Part shown: piece by piece, positions 23,171 to 33,879 of the stretch
How the letters are laid out: the number at the start of each line of letters is the position of its first letter
Position numbering within the stretch: the first letter of the stretch is position 1
DNA from: Persicaria tinctoria
Lineage: Eukaryota; Streptophyta; Magnoliopsida; Caryophyllales; Polygonaceae
DNA length: 64,000 nt
Direction: 5' to 3'
Assembly (NCBI GenBank): GCA_037127255.1
Contig: JBANSL010000004.1
Span: 31,936,467-32,000,466, forward strand
Notes under the pieces: generated by a model
Seen by the model: only the letters and a program-made list of their open reading frames with translations
What the model was told of the DNA's origin: nothing
Database searches by the model: none
Program-made: the position numbers and the translations under genes

Positions 23171-24450
23171 TGTTGTGAGCCTAATTTGTCATGTTTTACA
23201 GTAACTTTTATATCGATTTCTGTATACATTGCATTCATTTGGGTTTAGATAGTACAAAATCTATGTAGTTTATGTTTATTTGCCAAAATTATGGATTCTA
23301 CACCAGTTTCTGTTTAATTCGCAGAAATCGAGGCATTTTACAGCAATTCTACAGAAGGTCGGAAAAGCTCGGAAAACCGCTACAGAAGTCCAAGGTCAAA
23401 GCAGCGGAACCAAGCTGAAAGTCAGGGTAACTCGATCTCGAGTTGACCCTAGTCGACATAGACGAGCATGTCCGAGCACCGCCTTGTCGGCAGAGCCTGA
23501 TCGAGAGCCAGACCAACCCGAGCTCCGGACCCAACTCGATCTCGAGGACCACTGGTCGAGATCGACGACACCTCAGCGCCACGCCCGGGGTTGACGAGAA
23601 GAAGAGCTGGTCGACAAGCCGAGGACGGAACCGAGGACGACCAGGAACACTCGCTGCCAGCGACTCGACTCGCTACAGCGGACCGCTCGCTGCCGCGGAA
23701 AAACTCGCTGCCTGCGGAAGAGGCAACTCGCGGAAGCGGAAAGGAAGAACCCAACTCGATCTCGACTACGCCTTTGTCGAGGTCGACGAGCGCCTGAGTC
23801 CAGATCCGAGCTTGCCGAGTAGAGCAACCCGAGGAAGCCTAGTCGACAGAGCCATCCTACTCGATCTCGACCAAGCATTGTCGAGGTCGACGAGCCCTGT
23901 GAACCAAGTCCGAGCCACATCGAGCAGAGCTAGCCGGGAGGTCCAGTCGACGAACCATCCTTGTCGAGGTCGACGAGCCGTGGTCGATCTCGAGCAGACC
24001 AGTGTCTAGCAGCTTCTCAACGAAGACCTGTCCGACTAGAATTGGGATTCCTTGGGCGCGAAGGAAGTCGATTCTATCCTAATCCATCAAGTTCTATCCA
24101 AGGAGACAAGATCTATCAACATCATGAAGACTTACCCTATTTAGTTTTATCTTTCCCTTTTAGATTTATTTCCTTAAAACAATTTGTTTATCATTAAGGC
24201 TTTAGATATAATTTTAGATATAGATAGATATCTTCTTTCCTAGAATAGCTAGGGAATGAAGCCTATAAATAAGGCCCTAGGGGGCTCAGTTTTAGACAAT
24301 TCAATTTCAGAGACAATTAGTTAGTTCCATAGAGAAGTTTAGGAGTTCTAAGGTTTTTAGGGTTTTGGCTTTCTGCGAAAGTTGATTGCCAGAATTGTAA
24401 AGGCTTTTGAATATAGTTAATGCATGTTTCTTTTTATACATCAATGTCCG
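23171..24450 (+). mobile_element. Element D 3' LTR, truncated
   Basis: It starts TGTTGTGAGCC after the polypurine tract and is very similar to the solo LTR over U3. It includes a palindrome cluster (about 23430-24000) and TATAAATA (24264-24271). It stops in the leader at CATCAATGTC, where other copies continue TGCGATTGC. The next base belongs to the LTR of element E. About 950 bp of the LTR and any target duplicate are lost. Confidence 0.88.
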
Positions 24451-24454
24451 GCCT

Positions 24455-25321
24455 GCGCTCGACGCAAGGCCTGGGCGCGCTCTCGCTGGGAGCGGATGTC
24501 CTTGTGAGCACTGCCGATGTCCGGCCTTCTTCTTGCAACAGGTTCAAGGGTTTGGCTTGTGCTCGAGGTCGACGAAAAACAGTGGGGATGATGGTGATTG
24601 TGTTGCCGAAAATCTCAAGAACAAAAGTGATGATAGTGTTTTGGGATTGATAACCAAGAACCCTTTAATCCATAAAGGGGTTCTCAATTCTAATTCAATC
24701 TTATTAATTCAAAAGTGCATAACATGAATTTATAGAAAACTATGGGAGATCTAACCAATCCTTCCTTGCAAAGGAAAGGGGTTTGCATAGATTTATTATA
24801 TCTAAAGATAAATGAAATAAATCTAAGATAAATATTTCCTAATAAAGATAGACATTTAATAACTTGGTGGCCAAGGATTATATCTAGAATAGATATAATT
24901 AATTCCACCTTATTTATCTAAATTGCATAAAATAATAACATAATTAACTAATATAATTCGGCCCATGCACAAGAGTTACTCTGCCCATCCTTGTCGACAA
25001 GGGTCTAGGCCCACTCAGCCCAAAGGTATGTCGAGTGCTCCAAGACCAAGCCGATTATGGTTAAGTCATGGGGGATGCTGACGAGTCTTTATGAGCTCCG
25101 TGTGTGGACGCAAGCTCACTTCCCGTGCTGGCTGTGTAACCTTGAGCCAAGTGATCCAGGGTGGCCTGAATCCTTGCTCTAAAGTTCCATGGCGACGGAC
25201 AAGAAAGGCTTTAGTTGCATTTTGAATCTTCTTGGCCCTTGCACAAGTGACAGGACCATCGAATGGAACCTTCATGTTGTCCTCAATGTCACCAGGAGTC
25301 ATCGATAATTGCACGGCATCA
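24455..25321 (-). mobile_element. Element E 3' LTR, truncated
   Basis: It begins (minus strand) TGATGCCGTG at 25321, right after the polypurine tract, and parallels the 5' LTR down to about 24455, with a TATAAAT box at 24728-24734. The last about 280 bp and more of U5 present in the 5' LTR are missing. The first 256 bp also encode the integrase C-terminus. Confidence 0.85.
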
Positions 25322-26553
25322 TTCTCCTCCACTTGACTTCGATTTGTCCTCAAATCATCGTCAGAGTCATCGTCATGCACGAAAAAGGATAGATCGGCGA
25401 CGTTGAATGTAGAATGGACGTTGTACTTATCGGCAGGGAGATCCAACTTGTATGCATTAGGACCCATCTTCTGAACCACTCTGAATGGTCCATCTCCCCT
25501 GGGGTCCAGCTTAGATTTCCGTTGTTGCTGAAACCTTTCCTTCCTGAGATGCAACCAAACCAGATCACCAACGTTGAACTGCACATCCTTGCGATGCTTG
25601 TCCTTTGCGGCCTTGTATTGCGCAGTCTTCCTCTCCAGCTGCGCCTTGGTACACTCATGAAAGCGCTTGATGAAGTCCACTTGCTTAGCTGCATCCACGC
25701 TCTCCTTTTCCTTATATGGCCGAGGCATCATGTCCACAGGAGTTAGTGGATTTCGGCCATATACCACTTCGAAGGGGGTAAGCTTTGTTGCAGAGTGCCT
25801 AGACCTGTTATATGCAAATTCTACAAATGGTAGGCATTCTTCCCACCTCCGGAGGTTAGTTCGCAGCATGACTTTAAGGAGAGCCCCAAGAGTTCTATTT
25901 GTGACCTCAGTTTGGCCATCAGTTTGTGGGTGAAAAGAAGTAGAAAATAGCAGTTCTGTACCCAATTTAGACCATAGAGTTTTCCAAAAAGAGCTTAAAA
26001 ATTTAGGATCACGGTCAGAAACTATAGATGATGGAAATCCATGTAAGCGAACAACATCTTTGAAGAACCAATTAGCAACATGAATAGCATCATTAGTTTT
26101 GTGACATGGAATAAAATGAGTCATTTTGGAAAATCTGTCTACAACAACAAAGATGGAATCATGACCCTTAGAAGTTCTAGGCAATCCTACAATAAAATCC
26201 ATAGAAACATCTTCCCAGGGTGCATTAGCAATAGGAAAAGGTTGATATAGACCATTAACATTAGATTTCGATTTGGCCTTAGCACATGTAACACAACTTT
26301 TGACAAATCTCAGCACATAATTAGACATTTTAGGCCAAAATTAATGTTCCTTAAGTCCTGCTAAGGTTTTTTCGAAACCACCATGTCCTCTAGATTCATG
26401 ATTTTCTTGAGTTAACAATCGGCGAATAGAAGAAGATGGGATACAAAGCTTCCCCATCTTAAACAAATAACCATTATCAAGAAAAAATGAATCAACTTCA
26501 CCTTTAGACACACATTGAGCATATATAGTTTTAAAGAAACTATATATGCTCAA
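25066..26553 (-). pseudogene. Integrase of element E
   Basis: The first part (26553-26341) holds the HHCC zinc domain start (HESRGHGGFEKTLAGLKEH) and ends in a TAA. The main part (26328-25066, 420 codons) carries CVTCAKAK, the catalytic core with MDFIVGLP, SDRDPKF and the glutamate in QTDGQTEVTNRTL, and a C-terminal region with DLVWLHLRKERF and NVADLSFF. A tail VPFDGPVTCARAKKIQ then ends in ...RQHPP. The last 85 codons lie inside the 3' LTR. The catalytic triad is intact; the defect is the stop between the zinc domain and the core. Confidence 0.9.
25322..25335 (-). promoter_or_regulatory. Polypurine tract of element E
   Basis: On the minus strand AAGTGGAGGAGAA directly precedes the TGATG start of the 3' LTR. 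This purine run fixes the LTR start inside the integrase reading frame. Confidence 0.7.
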
Positions 26554-26702
26554 TAACCATTATCAGAAGCATACAATTCCTTTATCAAAGCAAAACCCAA
26601 AACATGTGAATCCATATGGTTTAGGAGGACATACCTGCGTGATAGCGCTTCAGCTACCACATTATCCTTTCCCTTCTTGTTGTGAACCACATAGGAAAAG
26701 GT

Positions 26703-27167
26703 CTATATAAACTTCACCCATCGAGCAAGTCGCCTGCTGAGCACTGCTTGTCCTTTGAGGTACTTTAGAGCTTCATGATCCGAATGAATCACAAACTCTT
26801 TAGGCCAGAGATAATGTTGCCAAGTCTGTAAGCAGCGAACCAGTGCAAATAGCTCCTTGTCGCAGGTAGAATAGTTGAGCTCAGCGGAGCCCAACTTTTC
26901 GCTGAAGTAGGCGATCAGACGCTTGTTCTGCAGCAGGACCCCTACAATGCCAGTGCCAGAAGCGTCACATTCGAGCTCAAAAGGTTGAGCAAAGTCAGGT
27001 AACTGCAGCACTGTGGCGTGTGTCAGACGATCATTGAGGGCGTCGAAAGCCTTTTGATGTGAGTCTGTCCAGCGAAATGTGACATCTTTCTTTGTCAGCT
27101 CATGTAGGGGGGCGGCAATCAGGCTGAAATCCTTGACAAAACGTCGATAGAAACCAGCAAGGCCCAA
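26703..27167 (-). pseudogene. RNase H of element E
   Basis: A 154-codon piece starting at the RT thumb/connection ([14 protein letters not shown]) and running through RNase H motifs ([48 protein letters not shown]). It ends in a premature stop after ARWVKFI. Typical downstream text (VVADALSRR) remains legible in another frame near 26650. In-frame stops separate it from the RT and integrase pieces. Confidence 0.88.
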
Positions 27168-27197
27168 GAATGAGTGGACATGAGTGGGTGTATGCGG

Positions 27198-28892
27198 CTA
27201 AGCCCACTCCTGAATAGCACGAATCTTCTCCTCATCCACCTTCAATCCAGATGCAGTCACTACAAAACCAAGAAAAATGGTAGACTCCGATGCAAAAGAA
27301 CACTTCTTTAAATTGGCATATAATTTTTCTTTCCTAAGACAATCAAAAACCAATTTTAAGTGATTTAAGTGATCATGCATATTCTTACTATAGATTAAGA
27401 TATCGTCAAAATAGACAACGACAAATTTTCCTAAGTGTCTTCTATGCACATGGTTCATAAGCCTCATAAAAGTAGAAGGTGCATTTGTTAATCCAAAAGG
27501 CATTACTAACCATTCATATAAGCCATACTTAGTTTTAAAAGCCGTTTTCCATTCATTACCCTGTTTCATCCTAATTTGATGATATCCAGTTCTAAGGTCA
27601 ATTTTAGAAAAAATACAAGAACCATGAAGTTCATCAAGCATATCATCTAAACGAGGAATAGGGTGGCGATACTCAACCGTTATTTGGTTGATTGCTCGAC
27701 AATCAACACACATGCGCCAGGAGCCATCCTTCTTTGGAACCAAAATGACATGCACGGCACATGGAGATAGGCTTTCTCGCACAAAGCCCTTATCCATCAA
27801 TTCTGTGACTTGCCGTTGCAGCTCCTTTGTCTCCTCAGGACTAGCTCTATAAGCGGCGCGATTGGGCAAGGCTGCCCCAAGAACAAAGTCAATTTGGAGC
27901 TCAATACCTCTAATAGGAGGCAAGCCTTGGGGGAGTTCAGCTGGAAGCACATCTAAATAATCCTGCAAAAGAGCAGCAATAGGTGTTGGAATATGACTCA
28001 ATTCAACATTAAGTAATACTTGTTTCATTACCAGGAGAATATGAGGTCGATGAGCATTCCATGTGATGGCCCCTTTCTGAGGTTGAGAGACCAGTGATCG
28101 ATGTTCTACAAAGCCCTTAAGTGATGCAGAAGAGGGCTGAGTGGACGCCGAGTGGGAAGGAGGTGGAGTCGAGGGGGCTGCAGGTGTGGCTAGAGGGGCC
28201 GTGGGCGTGGCAGTATGGGCCGCGGGTGCGGCCTGTTGTGCCGAGCTCTCCTTGAGCTTCTCCTTCCTTAGAGATTCCTTCTGGGCGGCCTGTTGTTGCT
28301 TTTTGCGAACCTGGTCCTTCAGAATAGTTTGTGGCGAAAGGGGTAGGAGAGTAACTCTCCTCCCATCAAAAGTGAAGGCATATGTATTTGCACGACCATC
28401 ATGAAGAACAGAACGATCATATAACCAAGGACGACCTAATAATATATGACTACAATCCATGCGAGCAACATCAGATAATATTTTATCATGATATGATCCA
28501 ATTGAAAGGGAAACTAAACATTGTTTGGTGACCATTATATCAGATCCATTATCCGTAATGCCATTTAATCCATAGTGAGTAGCTCTAGGAGTAGTAGTTA
28601 AATGGAGGAAATCCACTACCTTTTCACTGATGAGATTGCAGCAACTCCCACCGTCGATGATGACGCTTAAGGTAGCCTCGCGAACCACACACCTAGTGTG
28701 GAAGATGTTCTCCCTTTGATCAGCCATGGGAGATTCCAGAATGTGTAGGACCCGCCGAGTGATAATGCAAAGCAAGTTGTCGTACTCTGAAGTATCGATC
28801 TCCTCAATAGACTCAGACGGTTGGTCCTCTTCCACTTCACTCGAAATTACATGGTCTTCAACAGTCTCCTCCTCATAGTAATGGTCTCCCAA
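27198..28892 (-). pseudogene. Protease and reverse transcriptase of element E
   Basis: 564 open codons. After an acidic linker comes the protease with active site [12 protein letters not shown] (residues about 80-90) and LLGRPWL. A low-complexity Ala/Pro/Thr linker (about 205-255) follows. The RT has the PHRIDF-like segment changed to IDFVLG, then [33 protein letters not shown] and the catalytic YFDDILIYS. It ends at IQEWA before a TAG. The domain order is normal for Ty3/gypsy, and the catalytic residues I can see are present. Confidence 0.9.
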
Positions 28893-30371
28893 GTAATTGA
28901 GAAGAACCTTCTTTTTCTGAGGGCAATTGCGAGAAACATGCCCAGAACCACCACAAGTGAAGCAGCGGATGTCTTTGTTGCGATCTGTAGAGGGTGCAGC
29001 AACTCTTCTAGTTTCAACCGATAACCCTGTTCAGGTGAGTTGGAAACTCCCTTTTGCTGCATGGAAGGGTTAGAAGTAGAAGGTTTAGATTTACTAGAAG
29101 GGTTAAAGGGAACAAACCGGCGACCTTGAGAGGTCTGGTCGAAGCGAGTCCTCTGTTGCCGTAGCTGTTGTTGCTGTTGTTCATACAGAAGCTATGCTTT
29201 ATCAGACAAAGTGTTAATATCTCTAATGGAATGGATAGATAAAGGATTTTTAATAGAAATATTAAGACTAGCAAGAAATTGAGTACAGAAAGCACGTTTA
29301 GTAAGATAAACATTAGCCTGATGGGAGAGCCGTTCAAGCTTATCTCTGTAGTCATTAGGAGAGCGAGTTCCTTGGCGGAAGGATGCGATCTGCATCCTCA
29401 TGGACTTCATGTATTCCTCAGGCACATGTCTCTTCTTCAGGAGATAGCGAAGTTGTGGCCAAGTTTCAACAGGTTGCTTGTCCTGACGACGGCGCATCTC
29501 ACGAGTGCGGAACCACCAGGTGCGAGCTTTACCTACTAAATGCAATATAACAACTTTCAACTTCTCCGTTTCCTCATAGCGTAAATGGTCAAGCAGATAG
29601 TCAGTATGATTTTCCCAAACAAGATAAGCTTCAGGATCAGTGTTACCATCAAAGGTTTCTAATTTAAGCTTAACATCACGTCTCTGAATAGCTTGAGCAT
29701 TATCAAATCTAGGATGACCAAAATTAGGAGGGGGTAAATCATCAAAGTTAGGATTTACCTCATGGTAAGCATCCTCCAAATGTGGCGTCTCATAAAGATC
29801 ATTATTGATGCGGCTGTCATCCCAGTTAGAACGGGTGTGCAGTGGCTGCTGATGATGCTGATTTGTCCTCCCTTGGTGGTGATGTTGTGGGGGTGTGGCC
29901 TCACGGCGATCTTGGTTACCATTGAAGCCCGCTAGATGATCGTTGTCATTCTTTCCATTGAGAGGGTTAGGAGGAGTAGACTTAAGCTTAAAATGTAATT
30001 GACCAAAAGGGGGAGGTTTAAAAGAATAAGAGGTGTTACCTGCAACTGGCGGATTACCTGTCGGGGGGTAGGGTCTGTCGGAGGTGTACTGTCTGTAGGA
30101 GGCGGCATTCCACCCGGGGGTGTAGAACTAGAAACCTCCTGTTGTTTTAGCTCCTCAAGGTGTCGCAGAACACCAGTTATAGACCGAGTAGTAACCAGGC
30201 TAGCTTGTTGGGCCAACTGATCGTGGAAGCGCTTGTTTCAACGCTCCTCAGCAGCTTCGAGGAGTTGTCTATGTTCGGCCATAGAAGCTTTAGTAGTGGC
30301 ATGAATAATATGCTCCAAGGTCTCATCAGAAATAGGGCTAGAGGTAGTAGGGGGGTACTTTCGGCTGCCAT
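28893..30371 (-). pseudogene. gag of element E
   Basis: A start codon near 30371 (MAAEST) is followed by frameshifted text. A clean 195-codon block at 29779-29192 holds the Gag core (LKLETFDGNTDPEAYLVW, LVGKARTWW). A TAG ends this block. Further on a CCHC knuckle is legible around 28920-28965 ([14 protein letters not shown]), in the frame that leads into the protease. At least one frameshift and two stops interrupt gag. Confidence 0.82.
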
Positions 30372-31468
30372 GTTCCTACAATATCAGAAGAGCAACAAGT
30401 AACCGACGCAAAGACCAGAAACCAAGTAATGCAAGCTCTAGTGATTGCTAAGAGTGATTCAAGTTTTAGAAATCAAAGAGCGAGAAAACAAGGCACAATA
30501 TTCAAGCAATTCCCCTGGACACAGAATTTTGCAATATTGACGACAACAATTAATAATCAAAATTGCAAATTAAATCAGCCACAAGTCGGATATCAAGGAT
30601 AGAAAGTATAAACAAGCGGCTTAATGTGTAATGAATAAGAACTACAATGTGATGCTTGAATAATATGAATGTGTAATAATCGACAATAGCAATCACAAGG
30701 GCAATCAAGTGCGCACACTCCGTCAACTATTATCTGACGGTTGCAACACGGTTCAGAAAAAGAGGGGTGTGACCAAGGCTCCAGTGTCGGCACATCACAA
30801 AATCACACAAAGTAGGGTTCTTTTGTAATGCTTAAAACCGATCAAATCATCTAACATGTAGCAAGAAAAGAAATAAAAAAGGAAGAGTTACTAACTCAAC
30901 AATGTAATGTATGCTAAACTTCTCTTTCTCTTTTTTTTTAAGCTCTCGGCTTTTTTTTTTTTTTGGCTATGAAATATATGCTGTAAATAATATGCAGGAA
31001 CCGAAAATAAGAGCAAGAGAAAAAAAAAATACAAGCTACGATGATCTAAAAGTAAGCAAAAATAAAGAAAAGAGGGAAAATAGGCTAGAAACTGGAGAAA
31101 TTAGGGTTCTTTAGTGGTGCAAGTTCATATAATGCTTTTAATACAAGAATCACAGTCATAGGCATGATATGTAGCAACTAGGAATAAAAGATCACAACTT
31201 GCAGTCAAGAACTCAATATCTTCGAAATTAAAGATCCAAACAAAGAATAACAAAAATAAAGTGCCAATTTTGATGGGTGAATAATAAAGATTTAACTTTT
31301 ATGCAGCGGCTATGGTGAAAAATAGGCACGAAAAATAAATCACTCAAATAAGAAATCAAGAGAGTAAAGAACATGCATTAACCTGAAATCCGATCCTACG
31401 CCTGTGGGCTCAAGATCAAGAACCACGCCGTATATTTGCCTGATCTTGCACTGCTCTATGATATCTCC
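30372..31468 (-). other. Untranslated leader of element E
   Basis: 1.1 kb between the 5' LTR and gag, A/T-rich with several homopolymer runs (for example T tracts near 30930-30965). On the minus strand ATATCATAGAGCAGTG near 31448-31463 resembles a degenerate initiator-Met primer site (usual form TGGTATCAGAGC). No gene is seen. Confidence 0.55.
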
Positions 31469-32617
31469 TGACTGGAACAATTTAAACAAGTAATTAAATT
31501 TCTGAAATAGCGAAAGTTTCAGACTTAGTGAAATTCCAGCAATTGAGAACTAAGAAATAGCGACAGAAATTAATCAAGGGAAGCGAGAGAGAAGCGAGGA
31601 TGGATGCGCGAGATCGCTGGGCACACAGGACAGAGTCCTTAGGGTAGGCGGTGCAGACGCGCGGAGACTTCTCTCGCTGGGAGCGAGAGTGATGGCGAGA
31701 GTTGTGCGTGGGAATGAAGACGAGATCGCAGGAGCGCTCGACGCTGGGCGCCTATGCGCGCAAGGCCTGGGCGCGCTCTCGCTAGGAGCAGATGTCCTTG
31801 CGAGCGCTACCGATGTCCGACCTTCTTCTTGCGACAGGTTCAAGGGTTTGGCTTGTGCTCGAGGTCGACGAAAAACAGTGGGGATGATGGTGATTGTGTT
31901 GCCGAAAATCTCAAGAACAAAAGTGATGATAGTGTTTTGTGATTGATAACCAAGAACCCTTTAATCCATAAAGGGGTTCTCAATTCTAATTCAATCTGAT
32001 TAATTCAAAAGTGCATAACATGAATTTATAGAAAACTATGGGAGATCTAACCAATCCTTCCTTGCAAAGGAAAGGGGTTTGGATAGATTTATTATATCTA
32101 AAGATAAATGAAATAAATCTAAGATAAATATTTCCTAATAAAGATAGACATTTAATAACTTGTTGGCCAAGGATTATATCTAGAAGAGATATAATTAATT
32201 CCACCTTATTTATCTAAATTGCATAAAATAATAACCTCATTAACTAATATAATTCGGCCCATGCACAAGAGTTACTCGGCCCATCCTTGTCGACAAGGGT
32301 CTAGGCCCACTCGGCCCAAAGGTATGTCGAGTGCTCCAAGACCAAGCCGAGTATGGTTAAGCCATGGGGGATGCTGACGAATCTTCATGAGCTCCGTGTG
32401 TGGACGCAAGCTCACTTCCTGTGCTGGCGGTGTAACCTTGAGCCAAGTGATCCAGGGTGGCCTGAACCCTTGCTCTAAAGTTCCATGGTGACGGACAAGA
32501 AAGGCTTTAGTTGCAAATTGAATCTTCTTGGCCCTTGCACGAGTGACAGGACCATCGAATGGAACGTTCATGTTGTCCTCAATGTCACCAGGAGTCATCG
32601 ATAATTGCACGACATCA
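31469..32617 (-). mobile_element. Element E 5' LTR
   Basis: It starts TGATGTCGTG (minus) at 32617 and encodes, without use here, the same integrase tail (VQLSMTPGDIEDN...) as the 3' LTR. It has a TATAAAT box (32024-32030), a polyadenylation-region-like AT tract and a GC-rich leader with ACTCTCGCTCCCAGCGAGAG. The downstream end near 31469 (...CCAGTCA) is estimated from the degenerate primer site and could move by tens of bases. Confidence 0.75.
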
Positions 32618-32723
32618 GTAACAATGCCAACAAAGTTGAGGCTATAATTGAGCATTTGATTTCATTCCCTCGTCGTTCTATCAGATCATAATCTGACTAG
32701 GGTTTAAAGGTAAGGATGCTCAC

Positions 32724-33354
32724 TTTTCAGGCTTGTTTTGGATATATTTGAGGTTGTAATTGATTATCCGAATGAGACCTGGATTTGGAATAGAACCCGA
32801 AACAACCATGCCAGCAAAGTAAGGATCCCTTTGAGTTTCCCTTTTCCATCATTAGCAGTTAGCAGTAAACCTAAGGAACATGGGAAAGGCAAGAAATAAA
32901 TCAACGGATGCCTTTAAATATCTCAACCAAATATTTAACTCTAAAGTTCGACAAACAATTGAAATCAAATTAAAGTTTCTTTGCATCAAATTGGAGTTGG
33001 TTGAAACAACAAGTAACACATTAAGCCTAATGTCCACATATAACAACCGGAATCCAAATCAAATGCTCAAAGGAAACCCTAAACCTACGAATTTCTCACC
33101 AGTTAACAAACGAATCATACTAATCTCACCTATGGCCTATAAAGTGAGACAACATGACCCGTAGTGGCTAGATCTAGTAGTCAAAAACCCTAAAAGAGAC
33201 AACAATAGAGAGAGGTAGAGACTCACATGAATCTGCTACCAAAAGACTTCAGATCTAGAACTTGGACAACCAACTCCAGAACATTAGAGGACGAATCCGG
33301 CAATGGCTTTGACAAAATAGTCTCAATAGTGTTTTGAGTCCTACTGACTGCCAT
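32724..33354 (-). pseudogene. RPA70-like replication protein A, 5' part (two exons)
   Basis: Exon 1 (33354-33227) encodes MAVSRTQNTI...VVQVLDLKSFGSRF and ends at a strong donor (GTGAGT). Exon 2 (32870-32724) follows a CCTTAG acceptor. Read across a short duplication, it gives FTAN..DGKGKLKGIL and, after a frame change, VVSGSIPNPGLIRIINYNL. This is the layout of the N-terminal domain of the large subunit of replication protein A, which binds single-stranded DNA in replication and repair. A six-base duplication introduces a stop in exon 2, and a frameshift follows. The next intron is interrupted by element E at 32618, and nothing downstream remains. It is a dead 5' gene fragment; identity rests on remembered family motifs. 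Confidence 0.6.
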
Positions 33355-33879
33355 CTCTTTATCTCTCGTTGTCGGTATGGAATAAGAACGAAGAAAGGTG
33401 AATGGGGGTGTAAGCAAGATGAACGACGAGGGAGTGGAATGGGGGAGAAGTTAGGGTTTGTTTTTGTAGAAGGTGAGTGTCTGGAGGAAGTAGGGAAGGA
33501 GGCCGGTGGTGGATGCGAGATGAGAGAGAATGGAGAGTTTTTTTGTTTTGTTTTCTGAGTTAAGAGAACGAAGAGCTTTGTATGAAATGATCCATTCTAT
33601 GCACACTAGCTTCTGTTTTGATTAAGTATGGGAGGGTGTTAAAAAAAATTCTATGTATGGACTGGTGTTCAAAACAAATAGAAAATTTCATTTCGCGCAT
33701 GTTTAATTTTTTTTATAATTAAACATTAAACATCTGTCAAAAAATTCAACTGTTGTCTTAATTTTTTTTAACATCACAAATTCATTATTTGATGTAATAG
33801 ATGAATTTAACATCGGTTGTTTTGTTGACAGACTTAAATCATATGATGTCTAATTGCAGTATTCTAGTAGTGAGACATT
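33355..33879. other. Upstream region of the RPA70-like relic
   Basis: About 500 bp, purine-rich near 33380-33540, then AT-rich. It would hold the 5' UTR and promoter of the relic. I see no conserved element that I can name. Confidence 0.4.

Larger units (their letters stand above)
24451..32617 (-). mobile_element. Element E: CRM-like chromovirus, 3'-truncated and decayed
   Basis: A minus-strand Ty3/gypsy element. Reading leftwards: 5' LTR (32617 to about 31469), leader, gag, protease-RT, RNase H, integrase, and a truncated 3' LTR (25321 to about 24455). The protease site IDGGS, the RT motif YFDDI and an integrase tail of the type PFDGPVTRARAKKIQ point to the chromovirus group. The absence of a chromodomain and the coding overlap with the LTR suggest CRM. 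Several stops and frameshifts make it defective. The LTR starts TGATG. The flank at 32618-32622 is GTAAC; no partner duplicate is left. Confidence 0.85.
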
